From Azonexus sp. (GTDB taxonomy: Bacteria; Pseudomonadota; Gammaproteobacteria; Burkholderiales; Rhodocyclaceae), in contig NZ_JAKLLH010000001.1 in NCBI RefSeq assembly GCF_023150235.1, positions 62,001 to 126,000 on the forward strand: 64,000 nucleotides of DNA, in the 5' to 3' direction. Below are positions 56,047 through 63,816 of the stretch, in pieces (positions within the stretch are counted from its first letter, which is position 1; each line of letters begins with the position of its first letter). The translations under genes were made by a program, and so were the position numbers. The notes beneath the pieces were generated by a model. That model did not search any database, was not told the DNA's origin, and worked only from the letters and a program-made list of their open reading frames with translations.

Positions 56047-56705
56047 GTCCAAAACGCCTGTTGACCGTAGTTGTCGCGCTGAGCCTGCCGGTTCTCGTCC
56101 ATGCCGCGACTTACGATGACCTGATTACCGCCGCCAAGATGGGCGATGCCCAGGAGATCGCCAGCCTGACCGCGCGCGGCGCCTCGGTCGATACCACCGA
56201 TATCGACGGCAACACGCTGCTGATGCTGGCCGCCCGCGACGGCCATGCCGGCGTGGTCGAGGTGCTGATCAAGCAGCGCGCCAAGCTCAACGCGCGCAAT
56301 TCCGACGGCGACAGCGCCTTGCGCCTGGCCGCTTTCCGGGGCCACCAGAAGGTCGTCGAACTGCTCCTCGCCGCCGGCGCGACGCCGAACAATCCGGGCT
56401 GGACGCCGCTGGCCTACGCCGCCTTCGCCGGCCACCTGGAGATCGCCCGGCTGCTGCTCAAGGCCGGCGCCAATATCAACGCTGCCGCCGAAAACGGCAT
56501 GACGCCGCTGATCGTCGCCGCCCGCAACGGGCATCTGGAGATGGTCAAGCTGCTGCTGGCCAACGCCGCCGATACCGGCGCCAGGAACGAAACCGGCGAA
56601 ACTGCCATCGACCTCGCCCTGCGCGCGGGCCATGGCGATATCGCCGATCTCATCCGCCAGGCCGGCGGCCGCTCCAGCCGCTCGGTCACCATCGAAGTTC
56701 GTTGA
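56043..56705 (+). CDS. Exported ankyrin-repeat protein
   Basis: This 220-residue protein has a signal peptide (LLTVVVALSLPVLVHAA) and five to six ankyrin repeats: DDLITAAKMGDAQEIASLTA, GNTLLMLAARDGHAGVVEVL, SALRLAAFRGHQKVVELLLA, TPLAYAAFAGHLEIARLLLK, TPLIVAARNGHLEMVKLLLA and TAIDLALRAGHGDIADLI. Such proteins mediate protein contacts in the periplasm; some protect catalase or bind envelope enzymes. It is coupled to tatD by ATGA overlap. Confidence 0.94.
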   Translation: MSPKRLLTVVVALSLPVLVHAATYDDLITAAKMGDAQEIASLTARGASVDTTDIDGNTLLMLAARDGHAGVVEVLIKQRAKLNARNSDGDSALRLAAFRGHQKVVELLLAAGATPNNPGWTPLAYAAFAGHLEIARLLLKAGANINAAAENGMTPLIVAARNGHLEMVKLLLANAADTGARNETGETAIDLALRAGHGDIADLIRQAGGRSSRSVTIEVR

Positions 56706-56913
56706 GTCGCAAGGGCCGCTCGCCTCTTGCCGCCATCGATGCAGGAGCGTGGCTCACCCTCCCGCGCAGCCGAAGCCCGATCAATTGAGCCTGCCCAAGG
56801 TGTCCGGGCGTGCACGATCAAGGCGCAGCCATAACTCCGGCCATGGCGAGCCTTTGCAAGGCCGAGCGGGCTCGTCCAGGCGCGGTGGGGGGGGACAAAT
56901 ATTTCACAGGCTC
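56706..56913. other. Gap between ankyrin gene and jetD
   Basis: About 208 bp with no gene. It contains GC-rich, low-structure sequence with a G8 run near 56888 and no recognisable palindrome of the CGGTCGACCG family. It marks the end of the tatD/ank unit and the downstream end of the defence remnant. Confidence 0.4.
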
Positions 56914-58089
56914 TCAGGACAGACGGGCGAGCGCGGCGTCGAGTTCGGCGAGCGGGATGCGTTCCTGCTCGAGGCGTAAGGCCGGGGCCAGTTCATCGTG
57001 ACGCAGGAGGTCGTAGACGGCTTGTTCAGCGGTATCGAGCAGGTTCAGAGCGCGGTGCGTCGGGCTGCTTTCCCGGCCCCAGGCCTCGCGATGGGTGAGC
57101 AGGGTCGCGCGGTCCATCAACAGCGAGCGGACTTGCGGCAAATGGCCGCGCAACTCGTCGAGAATGGCGAAGCCGTGAGTATCGAGGTCGCCCCAGTAAT
57201 AGATCGGTAGCGATTGCAGCCAGCCGGCTTGGGCGAGTGCCGCCAGGCCGTAGCCGGCGCCGAAAATGAGAAAGCCACGGTCGACGGGCGGAAAAGCCAG
57301 AAAATTGACTTCGTTTTCGCAGATGAAGACCCGCTCGACCGCCGGTGCCAGCGCTGCGAAGCTGGCGCTGTCGAGGGTCAGGTCGGCGCCCGCCAGGGCC
57401 GGTAACGGGGCGCAGGTCGGGTCAAGAAAGCGGCAGCGGATGCGCTCCGGCTTGTCGCGGAAGCCGTAGCGGCGGTTGAAACCGGCATTGCCGCTGGCGC
57501 TGGTGTCGATTGCCTCGGGGGGCAAGGCCAGATCGAGGAGTTCTGCGAGCAGGCCACGCCGGGTTTCGACAAATTTGCTGTCGATGCCGGGCAGGTCGAT
57601 TTGCCGCAGATAGCAGCCGGGGCGCGGTCGCGCCTGCAACCAGCCGATCAGCGCCAGCAGCTGCGGCCAGTCGGCTGCATGGTCCAGGGCGCGCAAGGGG
57701 TATTTCTGCAACCAGGGACGCAGGCCGGGTTGTTGTGCCACGGTCGACGCAAGCAAAGCGGTAAAAACCCCGGCTTCGCGCGTTTTGCCAAGCAGGCGGC
57801 AGGCCTCTGCCGGCGTCTCGACCCAGGCAGCGCTGGGCAGGCGGTTGTCGCCGAACAGGCGATGGCGAAAGCTGCGGTATTCCAGGCGCAGGCCCGGCCT
57901 GGGCTGTAGCGCCTGAGCCCAGGCGCGAACCGCAGCAAAATCAGCGCCGATCTCGCTGGCCGTAGGCGATTTCAGTGTCAGGCGATAGGGGAAGCAACTG
58001 GCCGCGCCCGCTTGTTCGGCGAGAATGGCGCCCTTGTCCCACAGCCGCTGAACCTGGCCGTGCAGTTGTTCGGGCGTGGTCCAGTTCAT
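56914..58089 (-). CDS. jetD: Wadjet subunit JetD-like Toprim endonuclease (DUF3322/DUF2220)
   Basis: This 391-residue protein has the DUF3322 N-terminal region (MNWTTPEQLHGQVQRLWDKG; RSFRHRLFGDNRLPSAAWVE). The DUF2220 C-terminal Toprim-like domain follows: VFICENEVNFLAFP, FGAGYGLAALAQAGW, IYYWGDLDTHGFAILDEL with the acidic DLD pair, and LLMDRATLLTHREAW. JetD is the nuclease of Wadjet (JetABCD) plasmid defence. Its GTCGACCG stretch encodes PPVDRG within a conserved part and may be coincidental. Only the tail of the upstream partner remains (58086-58260), so the complex is incomplete. Confidence 0.88.
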   Translation of the reverse strand: MNWTTPEQLHGQVQRLWDKGAILAEQAGAASCFPYRLTLKSPTASEIGADFAAVRAWAQALQPRPGLRLEYRSFRHRLFGDNRLPSAAWVETPAEACRLLGKTREAGVFTALLASTVAQQPGLRPWLQKYPLRALDHAADWPQLLALIGWLQARPRPGCYLRQIDLPGIDSKFVETRRGLLAELLDLALPPEAIDTSASGNAGFNRRYGFRDKPERIRCRFLDPTCAPLPALAGADLTLDSASFAALAPAVERVFICENEVNFLAFPPVDRGFLIFGAGYGLAALAQAGWLQSLPIYYWGDLDTHGFAILDELRGHLPQVRSLLMDRATLLTHREAWGRESSPTHRALNLLDTAEQAVYDLLRHDELAPALRLEQERIPLAELDAALARLS

Positions 58090-58260
58090 GCCGGGAGCGC
58101 GCTGGCGAGTGTGGAGGTTGCGGCAGCCTGGCGCGCTTTTTCTTCTCGGTAAGCCTGAATGCTCAGGTTGCGCAGGCGCGAGTCGCGGCCATTGTCGTTA
58201 TGGACGAAGCCGACGCTGGCGACATAGAGGGTCGGCCGGGAATCATGAAAAATTCCCCGA
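58086..58260 (-). pseudogene. C-terminal tail of the gene upstream of jetD (probable JetC remnant)
   Basis: The minus strand is open from about 58260 and reads GIFHDSRPTLYVASVGFVHN followed by DNGRDSRLRNLSIQAYREEK and a short tail to a TGA at 58088-58086. The stop overlaps the jetD ATG in ATGA, a sign of a genuine translationally coupled gene. In Wadjet operons jetC lies at this position. The fragment keeps only about 57 residues. Homology to JetC is assumed from context, not proven by motif. It stops where the KfrA gene ends. Confidence 0.55.
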
Positions 58261-58267
58261 AAACCGC

Positions 58268-59341
58268 CTACTCTTCTGAATTAAAAAGCGAATTCTGACT
58301 GTCAACATTCTTCTTTGGGTTGACACTTTTCGCCGGCGGCGCCTGCAAAGCCGTGAGCTTTTCAAAAATCTTCTCGTGGCTGACGACAACGGCTTTTGCC
58401 GCCATCAGTTCGGATTCCAGCCGCTGCCCAGTTGCCATAGTCTCCTGCAGTTTGCCGATGTTCGCTTGGTTTTCCTTGTCCAGATCGGTCACCCGCTCAT
58501 TGGTTTGCGCCAATTGCTCTGACAAGTGTTGGTTTTTCACCTCAGCGATGGCCAATTGCTCTTTGGCCGAACGCAGTGATCGTAACTCGCCCTCTTGTCG
58601 ATGAAGTTCGCTACGTGCATGGGTCAGTTCGCTCGATAGCCGGGCATTGTCCTCATGGCTGCGGATGAGTTCCTGCTGCTTGGTATTCACCGTGTCCTTG
58701 GCAGAACGCAATTCGCCCTGCAGGAACTGAATCTGTTGTTCGAACTGCCGCTGATCCTGCTCCCGTTGTTCTTTGGCTGCTGTACGGAAATGCTCCAGCG
58801 CCTCACGAGCATGTTGATGCTTTTCTTCCAGGGAAAGACGATGGGTTTCCTCCTTCGCCAGTTGCCCTTCCATGTCCTGAATGCGCTGAGCCATTTGCGC
58901 TCGGGCAATCCGCTCTTCCAGAAGCGCCGCCACGGTGTTCGCATGAGCGGCTTTTTCATTGGACAGATCGAGGGCTTGACGTTCGACCTGTCCTCGGAAC
59001 GATTCGACCTCGTTACGCAAGGCAGTCATGACGCCGTTCAGAGACGCGATTTCCGCTTTGTGTTTGTCGGTCAGTGCGGTCATGCGCTGATCAGCTTCCA
59101 GATGCAGACGTTCAGCCAGCCTGGCTGACAGATCCTGAATGGCATCGCTGACTGCGACCTGAGTGCCGGTGTTCCCGCCTTCCTCTTCCTCGATTTCCTT
59201 GAGGTAGCGGTGAATCGTGCCTTTCGAGCCGGTGTTGCCCAATTCGCCACGGATGGCGTCGATCGATGGGTAGCGCCCCATCGCCAACAGGTTGTCTCGC
59301 GCTCTTACCACTTCTGACTTGTAGATTCCGGCTCTGGCCAT
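58268..59341 (-). CDS. kfrA: KfrA-type plasmid DNA-binding protein with long coiled coil
   Basis: This 357-residue protein has an N-terminal KfrA DNA-binding domain (MARAGIYKSEVVRARDNLLA; SIDAIRGELGNTGSKGTIHR, a helix-turn-helix). A roughly 270-residue alpha-helical coiled coil follows, with heptads throughout (AERLHLEADQRMTALTDKHK to GKLQETMATGQRLESELMAA) and a short Ser/Asn-rich end. KfrA proteins are plasmid-borne autoregulators involved in stability and partition. The gene lies at the left edge of the AT-richer island, divergent from czcE. An inverted-repeat operator lies just upstream. Confidence 0.88.
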   Translation of the reverse strand: MARAGIYKSEVVRARDNLLAMGRYPSIDAIRGELGNTGSKGTIHRYLKEIEEEEGGNTGTQVAVSDAIQDLSARLAERLHLEADQRMTALTDKHKAEIASLNGVMTALRNEVESFRGQVERQALDLSNEKAAHANTVAALLEERIARAQMAQRIQDMEGQLAKEETHRLSLEEKHQHAREALEHFRTAAKEQREQDQRQFEQQIQFLQGELRSAKDTVNTKQQELIRSHEDNARLSSELTHARSELHRQEGELRSLRSAKEQLAIAEVKNQHLSEQLAQTNERVTDLDKENQANIGKLQETMATGQRLESELMAAKAVVVSHEKIFEKLTALQAPPAKSVNPKKNVDSQNSLFNSEE

Positions 59342-59362
59342 GGCATCCTCGAATTTCGTACC

Positions 59363-59388
59363 GTATTACGTAATATGATATTACATAC
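59363..59388. promoter_or_regulatory. Inverted repeat, candidate KfrA operator
   Basis: GTATTACGTAATAT and GATATTACATAC form an imperfect palindrome just upstream of kfrA. It contains the symmetric TATTACGTAATA. KfrA family members repress their own promoter through such AT-rich repeats. Confidence 0.6.
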
Positions 59389-59651
59389 TAATTTAACGAA
59401 ATTCAAGGCTGATTAGATCGCAATTATAAGACGTGATAATGGTTGTTATTTGTTGTGATAAGCGACCGAGCGGAAAACTCATGTAGGAATGGTACGAAAT
59501 AGCCGGTTCGCTTCCTGACAATTTGCGTACATAAGCTTTCAAAAACGTAACGCGGGGGTCAGCGTCCTGTTGGTATCGGAATCCTAAGATGGCATCACGG
59601 TTGGACGAAATGAGTCCGACACGATTAACCCGATGTCACAAGGAGAGAACC
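59389..59651. other. AT-rich promoter region between kfrA and czcE
   Basis: About 260 bp with no gene. It should contain the czcE promoter; a GGAG ribosome site lies at 59642-59645. An ORF starting at 59589 extends the CzcE frame upstream but has no ribosome site and no signal-peptide logic. Confidence 0.4.
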
Positions 59652-60044
59652 ATGAAAACGAAATTTTCCAAACTTGCCCTGATTGCTGCGATTGGCCTCG
59701 CTGCTGCCGGAACGAGCTACGCTCACGAAGACTATTCCGAAGCCGGCACCTACCATTGGCTGAGCCACGTTTCAGAAAGCAAGAGCGCGCCGACGGCAAA
59801 TCAACTGGCTTCGTTTGGCTACGCCGCCACGAAAAATGCCGACCGCGAAATCACCCTGGCTGGCGGCAGCAAGTATCTGAACGTGACGCGCCTAGAAACC
59901 GTCAAGATCAATGTCGGTGGCAAGAGTGTCGTCTGGACCTTCGATACGCTCGGCACCGCGCCATTTCCGCTCTCCAAGATCGTATCTGGAGCCGACGGCA
60001 TTACCGTCTATGTAACCGAGAACCCTTCCTACCAAGGCGGTTGA
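59652..60044 (+). CDS. CzcE-family periplasmic metal-binding protein
   Basis: This 130-residue protein has a signal peptide (FSKLALIAAIGLAAAGTSYA) and the CzcE domain (TANQLASFGYAATKNADREI; NVTRLETVKINVGGKSVVWT; FDTLGTAPFPLSKI). It keeps the histidine near the mature N-terminus (AHEDYSE). CzcE of Cupriavidus binds Cu2+ in the periplasm. The AGGAGAG ribosome site at 59641-59647 supports the ATG at 59652. It opens the metal-resistance cluster. Confidence 0.85.
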   Translation: MKTKFSKLALIAAIGLAAAGTSYAHEDYSEAGTYHWLSHVSESKSAPTANQLASFGYAATKNADREITLAGGSKYLNVTRLETVKINVGGKSVVWTFDTLGTAPFPLSKIVSGADGITVYVTENPSYQGG

Positions 60045-60150
60045 TCAGCCTGACCGATGAGTGACGAAATTGTCACTCATCGGTTGGCAAATTGTCAGGA
60101 TCAACACCCTACCATTCGTATTGCAGTACAACTTCTTGAGGAGATTTAAA

Positions 60151-60432
60151 ATGTTGAAAAAAATGCTTGCAATCGTGGCCCTGAGCTCACTGGGTGTTTC
60201 CGCCTATGCCGTTGATGCATCTCAAGTTGAGAAATCCATCGAACTGAAAGATGGCTCGACGGTTTATATCTTCAAAGACGGAAAGATGGCCATGGAAGAT
60301 AAAGTTGGCCGCACGGTCCGCATGAAGAAGGATACCGTGATGGAAACCAAAGATGGCCAGAAAATCTTGATGCACGGTGATGAGGTTATGCGCCTCGAGA
60401 ATATTCTCCGCCCAGCGAGTAGTCGCGGTTAA
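60151..60432 (+). CDS. copK: CopK-family periplasmic copper-binding protein
   Basis: This 93-residue protein has a signal peptide (MLKKMLAIVALSSLGVSAYA) and the CopK fold (VEKSIELKDGSTVYIFKDGK; MAMEDKVGRTVRMKKDTVME; DGQKILMHGDEVMRLENILR). It has Met-rich copper ligands. CopK binds Cu(I)/Cu(II) cooperatively in the periplasm. A ribosome site GAGGAG at 60138-60143 precedes the ATG. A terminator hairpin (60451-60470) follows. Confidence 0.92.
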   Translation: MLKKMLAIVALSSLGVSAYAVDASQVEKSIELKDGSTVYIFKDGKMAMEDKVGRTVRMKKDTVMETKDGQKILMHGDEVMRLENILRPASSRG

Positions 60433-60434
60433 GA

Positions 60435-61745
60435 CTATTCTGCCGCAGTCACGGCTCCTTCGGGAGCCGTTATCAATTTGAAGCAACGTTCAAGCATCGC
60501 CTTCAATTCCAGTATCCATTGGGCGTGATCTCTGGACTGGCCTTGCTCGTATAGCATCGGGGCAATCTGTCGGAAGACGACATAGATCGCCGGATCGAAA
60601 TGCTGCCCAACCTCCTGTTCCATGATGCTCAGCGTCTCGTCCAATGACAAAGCCGGTTTGTAGGGACGAACGGAGGTCAGTGCATCGAACACGTCGACCA
60701 GGGCAAAGATTCTTGCGGCAAGCGGGATCGCCTCTCCCGAAAGCCCGTCTGGATAGCCTTTCCCATCAAAGCGTTCGTGATGATGCCGGATGGTCTTCTC
60801 TGCACCGGCCAGCCAGGGATTGCCGGCGACAATCTCGATGCCCAGCACGGCGTGGGTCTGCATGACCTGGAATTCTTCGCTGGTCAGCCGCCCAGGTTTC
60901 AACAAAATCCGATCCGGAATGCCGATTTTTCCAACGTCGTGGAGAAAGGCGCCCAGCACCAGTTCGGCAATCGTTTCCTTGTCAACGCCCACCGCTTCGG
61001 CAAGTGTGATCGCATAGCAGGTAACCCGGTAGTTATGGGCGTCGGTGTCCGCGTCACGCTTGGCGATGGCGTTTCCAAGGGAGCGCAGCAGTGAAAGATT
61101 GGACTCCAGGAGTCGAGACGACAATGCCACCGTTCGGCTCAGCAATCCTGACATCAATGGGTAAAGCAACAAGGCCGCCATGAATACCGATATAGAGGCC
61201 GTCAAGGCAGCCCAGCGAATCTGCTGTTTTCTCTCTTGCAGCGCCGACCGGGACACCAGGCTGACTCCCTCGACATAGCCTGCAAGACGACCGTCATTGG
61301 CGGTTATAGGCAGAATGACCTGGACCAGTTCTTCTCCTGCCACGGGGATTCGCTTGCTATGGCTATTGGGTGGGATTGGCCATGGATGGCGCTGCTGTCG
61401 GGCAACCTCTTTCAATGCTTCGGGTAGTGGTCGCCAGGCATCAAACAGCATCTCGGCATTGGGTGCAAAAACACGAATCCCGACAAACTCGTCGGTCAGC
61501 AACTGCGAAATCGCGGAGTGATCATCACCTTTCTCACCGCTGACAGCCAATTGCATTGCAGGCGACTCGAAATGCCTGACCCCCGCAATGGCTTGCTCAA
61601 GGGTACGCTGCTCGACGCGATACGATTCGACCCAATAGGCAAGACCTCCCGCGAGGCTTCCAACCAGGAGCGCGCCGATGCCAAGGCGTCGCGCCAACAT
61701 GCGGCGCAATTGCCGGGGAGTGTCAGGAAGTTCGAAGGTTCTCAT
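60435..61745 (-). CDS. Membrane HD-GYP phosphodiesterase
   Basis: This 436-residue protein has two membrane segments (GIGALLVGSLAGGLAYWV near the start; LTASISVFMAALLLYPLMSG near 200) enclosing a periplasmic sensor domain. The HD-GYP domain follows, with LGAFLHDVGKIGIPDRIL, TIRHHHERFDGKGYPDGLSG and FALVDVFDALTSVRPYKPAL, all metal and GYP positions intact. It should hydrolyse c-di-GMP. It is coupled to the FlgB-like gene upstream (ATGA overlap at 61742-61745). Convergent with copK, with their ends nearly touching. Confidence 0.9.
   Translation of the reverse strand: MRTFELPDTPRQLRRMLARRLGIGALLVGSLAGGLAYWVESYRVEQRTLEQAIAGVRHFESPAMQLAVSGEKGDDHSAISQLLTDEFVGIRVFAPNAEMLFDAWRPLPEALKEVARQQRHPWPIPPNSHSKRIPVAGEELVQVILPITANDGRLAGYVEGVSLVSRSALQERKQQIRWAALTASISVFMAALLLYPLMSGLLSRTVALSSRLLESNLSLLRSLGNAIAKRDADTDAHNYRVTCYAITLAEAVGVDKETIAELVLGAFLHDVGKIGIPDRILLKPGRLTSEEFQVMQTHAVLGIEIVAGNPWLAGAEKTIRHHHERFDGKGYPDGLSGEAIPLAARIFALVDVFDALTSVRPYKPALSLDETLSIMEQEVGQHFDPAIYVVFRQIAPMLYEQGQSRDHAQWILELKAMLERCFKLITAPEGAVTAAE
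60451..60470. terminator. Hairpin ending copK (inside the tail of the convergent HD-GYP gene)
   Basis: ACGGCTCC pairs exactly with GGAGCCGT around TTCG. The T tract is weak on the plus side (TATCAATTT). It overlaps the final codons of the convergent gene, so it can serve both strands. Confidence 0.7.
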
Positions 61746-62380
61746 CTCAAATTCTGCATCAGTTCCATGAAGTGTTTGAAATGCCCGCTGACGCGATCCA
61801 GAGAAAACTGGTACATCAGCGAATTTTCCGAGAACTTCTGTCGCTCGGCATCCATTTCCACCGTATTGCCATCGGCTGCGGTTTGATACGGCACATGGTA
61901 CTTCAGCGGGAACGGTGGCGCCTGCATGCCCCCTGACAAATGGCCGGTAGCGGTGGTTGCCAATGGCAACGATCCCGATGCACCTTTGACAATTTGGGCG
62001 GCTTCTTCAATGTCTATATCGACGGCCTTGTAGCCAGGCGTATCGGCATTGGCGATGTTCGAGGCCAGAAGCTGCTGCCGATAGGCACGAACCCCCAGCA
62101 TTTTCTGCTGAAAATCATGGCCGGCATGGCCACCTTGTCCGATTGAGAAGTGGTTTGGATGGGCAGATGACGCGCCAGAGGCAGTCCCGGCAACTTGCCC
62201 GCTGTGAGCGCCGTGGCTGCCTTCAGGATTATTGGCCTTTTGAGCAATCGCCTGATTCAATGCCTGGGAAAACCCCCCGTTGTCGGCGTTGGCCGACGCC
62301 CCTCCATGCCCCTCATGACCGCCCTGAACCGAAGATAAAGGTGTGTTGGCAGCCGGTGGAATGGATGGAATTCCTGCCAT
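61742..62380 (-). CDS. FlgB-like flagellar rod protein with His-rich N-terminus
   Basis: This 212-residue protein has an N-terminal 90 residues rich in Gly, His and Ala (GGHEGHGGASANADNGG; GSHGAHSGQ; GQGGHAGHD). It is followed by a FlgB-type rod domain: YRQQLLASNIANADTPGYKA, and DAERQKFSENSLMYQFSLDR near the C-terminus. FlgB normally forms the proximal rod of the flagellar basal body, and genuine flgB is about 130-140 residues without a His-rich head. No flagellar gene is nearby. It probably binds metal through the His-rich part; the FlgB domain may have been repurposed. It lies between a Cys-rich gene and the HD-GYP gene. Confidence 0.75.
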   Translation of the reverse strand: MAGIPSIPPAANTPLSSVQGGHEGHGGASANADNGGFSQALNQAIAQKANNPEGSHGAHSGQVAGTASGASSAHPNHFSIGQGGHAGHDFQQKMLGVRAYRQQLLASNIANADTPGYKAVDIDIEEAAQIVKGASGSLPLATTATGHLSGGMQAPPFPLKYHVPYQTAADGNTVEMDAERQKFSENSLMYQFSLDRVSGHFKHFMELMQNLR

Positions 62381-62388
62381 GATGGCGA

Positions 62389-62631
62389 CTACTCGTTCAT
62401 GATCAGGATGGCCTTCACTGGATCAATCTGGCCGACGTCATGCCATTTTCGATCGCTATCCACCACGACAGGCTCTGCCTGGCACCCATGGTTGCATTCG
62501 ACGATCCAGCGTTTCTGAAGCACCGTCCGACAATAGTTGTAATTCAGCATCTTCGGGTCACAGCCGACCGCCAGCGCCAGTGTGCGACACACACACCGAT
62601 CGCCGTGCTCTGCCGGTTTGCGGATATCCAT
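62389..62631 (-). CDS. Small Cys-rich hypothetical protein
   Basis: This 80-residue protein has six cysteines: GDRCVCRTLALAVGC, NYCRTVLQKRWIVECNHGCQ. No signal peptide. I do not recognise the family; the Cys spacing suggests zinc or other metal coordination. It is the first gene of a three-gene operon, 8 bp ahead of the FlgB-like gene. It may be a metal or redox sensor for the downstream HD-GYP protein, which is a guess. Confidence 0.6.
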   Translation of the reverse strand: MDIRKPAEHGDRCVCRTLALAVGCDPKMLNYNYCRTVLQKRWIVECNHGCQAEPVVVDSDRKWHDVGQIDPVKAILIMNE

Positions 62632-62644
62632 GGCTGAAATAATC

Positions 62645-62664
62645 AGGCCCCGGTTTCGGGGCCT
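62645..62664 (-). terminator. Hairpin downstream of the His-rich peptide gene
   Basis: AGGCCCCG pairs with CGGGGCCT around GTTT. It lies 12 bp after the stop of the gene at 62676 and before the Cys-rich gene, so it can separate the two transcripts. The T tract on the minus side is short (TGATTATT). Confidence 0.7.
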
Positions 62665-62675
62665 TTGCTGGACAG

Positions 62676-62924
62676 TTATTTACCATCTCGCGGATGGTAG
62701 TGCTTGCTCTTGTCCTTAGCTGCGTTTGGTTTATCGGCCTTGGCATCCGGCATGCTTTGCGGCATGCCGGTTTTTTCCTGGACATGGGAATGTGGCTTGT
62801 TCGCAGTCTTGTCCATTTGGGCCTCAGCGGCCTTCGGGGCGGCGGCTTTTTCGTCGGCGAAGACGACGCCGGTCATCGTGGTGCCAGCAAACAGAACGGC
62901 GGCAATGAGGGAGGAAACTTTCAT
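62676..62924 (-). CDS. Exported small Lys/His-rich metal-cluster peptide
   Basis: This 82-residue precursor has a signal peptide (SSLIAAVLFAGTTMTGVVFA) and a mature part of about 59 residues rich in Ala, Lys, Asp and His (NKPHSHVQEKTGMPQSMPDA; KDKSKHYHPRDGK). It also has Met residues useful for copper binding. Similar small exported proteins recur in copper and mercury resistance clusters, but I cannot name a family. AGGAGCC precedes the ATG by about 7 bases. Confidence 0.7.
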   Translation of the reverse strand: MKVSSLIAAVLFAGTTMTGVVFADEKAAAPKAAEAQMDKTANKPHSHVQEKTGMPQSMPDAKADKPNAAKDKSKHYHPRDGK

Positions 62925-63000
62925 GATCTTGGCTCCTGAGTTTTGGGGATTTCAACGGTCCGAATCGAGTGGACAGTTGCAGTCTGTGCTTCCGTCACTG

Positions 63001-63255
63001 TCAACAAGGTGACTTGCCGATTACATTGCTGTCAGGAAACGCGGCCGAATACGGATTCACCAAATGCCTGACTGCCTCTGCAAGCGCATTACGCAATTGC
63101 TGTTCGCAACACCCCATCAGAATTCCGTCCTCCAGCGCATCCTGAGCCATCTGGCGAAGTTCATCCAGGTTCTCGTTCAGCACCTTGATTTTTTCCGTAC
63201 AGGCAATGACCTGGCCGGATGAGTCTTGCCAACGCGCCGGTCTTGACGGTCTCAT
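63001..63255 (-). CDS. Small hypothetical protein with Cys pair
   Basis: This 84-residue protein starts MRPSRPARWQDSSGQVIACT and is mostly helical (IKVLNENLDELRQMAQDALE, GCCEQQLRNALAEAVRHLVN). Shares a Cys-Cys in MGCCEQQ. The ATG lies 5 bp after the stop of the gene at 63261, so both are likely cotranscribed. A longer in-frame start at 63375 would overlap that gene almost completely. The family is unknown to me. Confidence 0.55.
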   Translation of the reverse strand: MRPSRPARWQDSSGQVIACTEKIKVLNENLDELRQMAQDALEDGILMGCCEQQLRNALAEAVRHLVNPYSAAFPDSNVIGKSPC

Positions 63256-63260
63256 CGAGT

Positions 63261-63563
63261 TCAATTTGCCGAATGTTGGGCCAGCGTCTGCAATACTTGA
63301 TGTTGGTAATCCAAACTGTCGAGGGTGTATGCCTTCCAATACTCGATGGATGAAAAGCCGACGGCAGCCCACCATGCCCCTGCTTGCCCAGGCTCACCCA
63401 GAGAAAACGACGGTGTTCGCTCAAGGAGTTCCTTGAGCGGGGAAATCTGCGTGGAAACCATCTTTTCCAAACAGTCGAGATTCACGCCAACCAACCGGGC
63501 AACCAAATCCAAATGGAAGTCGGAAGGTGCATTGAAGATGGCGAACGAATTCTGTGCGGACAT
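63261..63563 (-). CDS. Small phasin-like or helical hypothetical protein
   Basis: This 100-residue protein is helical: HLDLVARLVGVNLDCLEKMV, QISPLKELLERTP, SSIEYWKAYTLDSLDYQHQV. The pattern (an N-terminal 'F..F..P' then long amphipathic helices and Gln-rich end) resembles granule-associated phasins, but the match is weak. No signal peptide or catalytic motif. It is the first gene of a two-gene unit with 63001-63255. Confidence 0.5.
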   Translation of the reverse strand: MSAQNSFAIFNAPSDFHLDLVARLVGVNLDCLEKMVSTQISPLKELLERTPSFSLGEPGQAGAWWAAVGFSSIEYWKAYTLDSLDYQHQVLQTLAQHSAN

Positions 63564-63816
63564 GATTTTCTCCCTGCTGCACGATCAAGGCCCATTGCCT
63601 CGTAGGGAGAGTTTGCCTGTGGCTAGCTGTCACGCCCATAACAGGAGTATTACAACCCGGTCACTGTTTCGTCAGCTTATTGCCGTACGTCGCTGAGACG
63701 TTGTTTTTTGGGGAGGTGAAAAAAAAGGAATAAATCGTACGTCAACTCAATACATCAACCTTGGTTGCCTTGATAGCCCTTTGCCAACCTGCGGTTTGCA
63801 GCATGCCCATGCGCTG

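Noticed and set aside
57274-57287. CGGTCGAC element inside jetD as a further palindrome insertion
   Set aside because: Only the left half of the core is present (CACGGTCGACGGGC) and the residues lie in a conserved JetD stretch, so an insertion is not supported.
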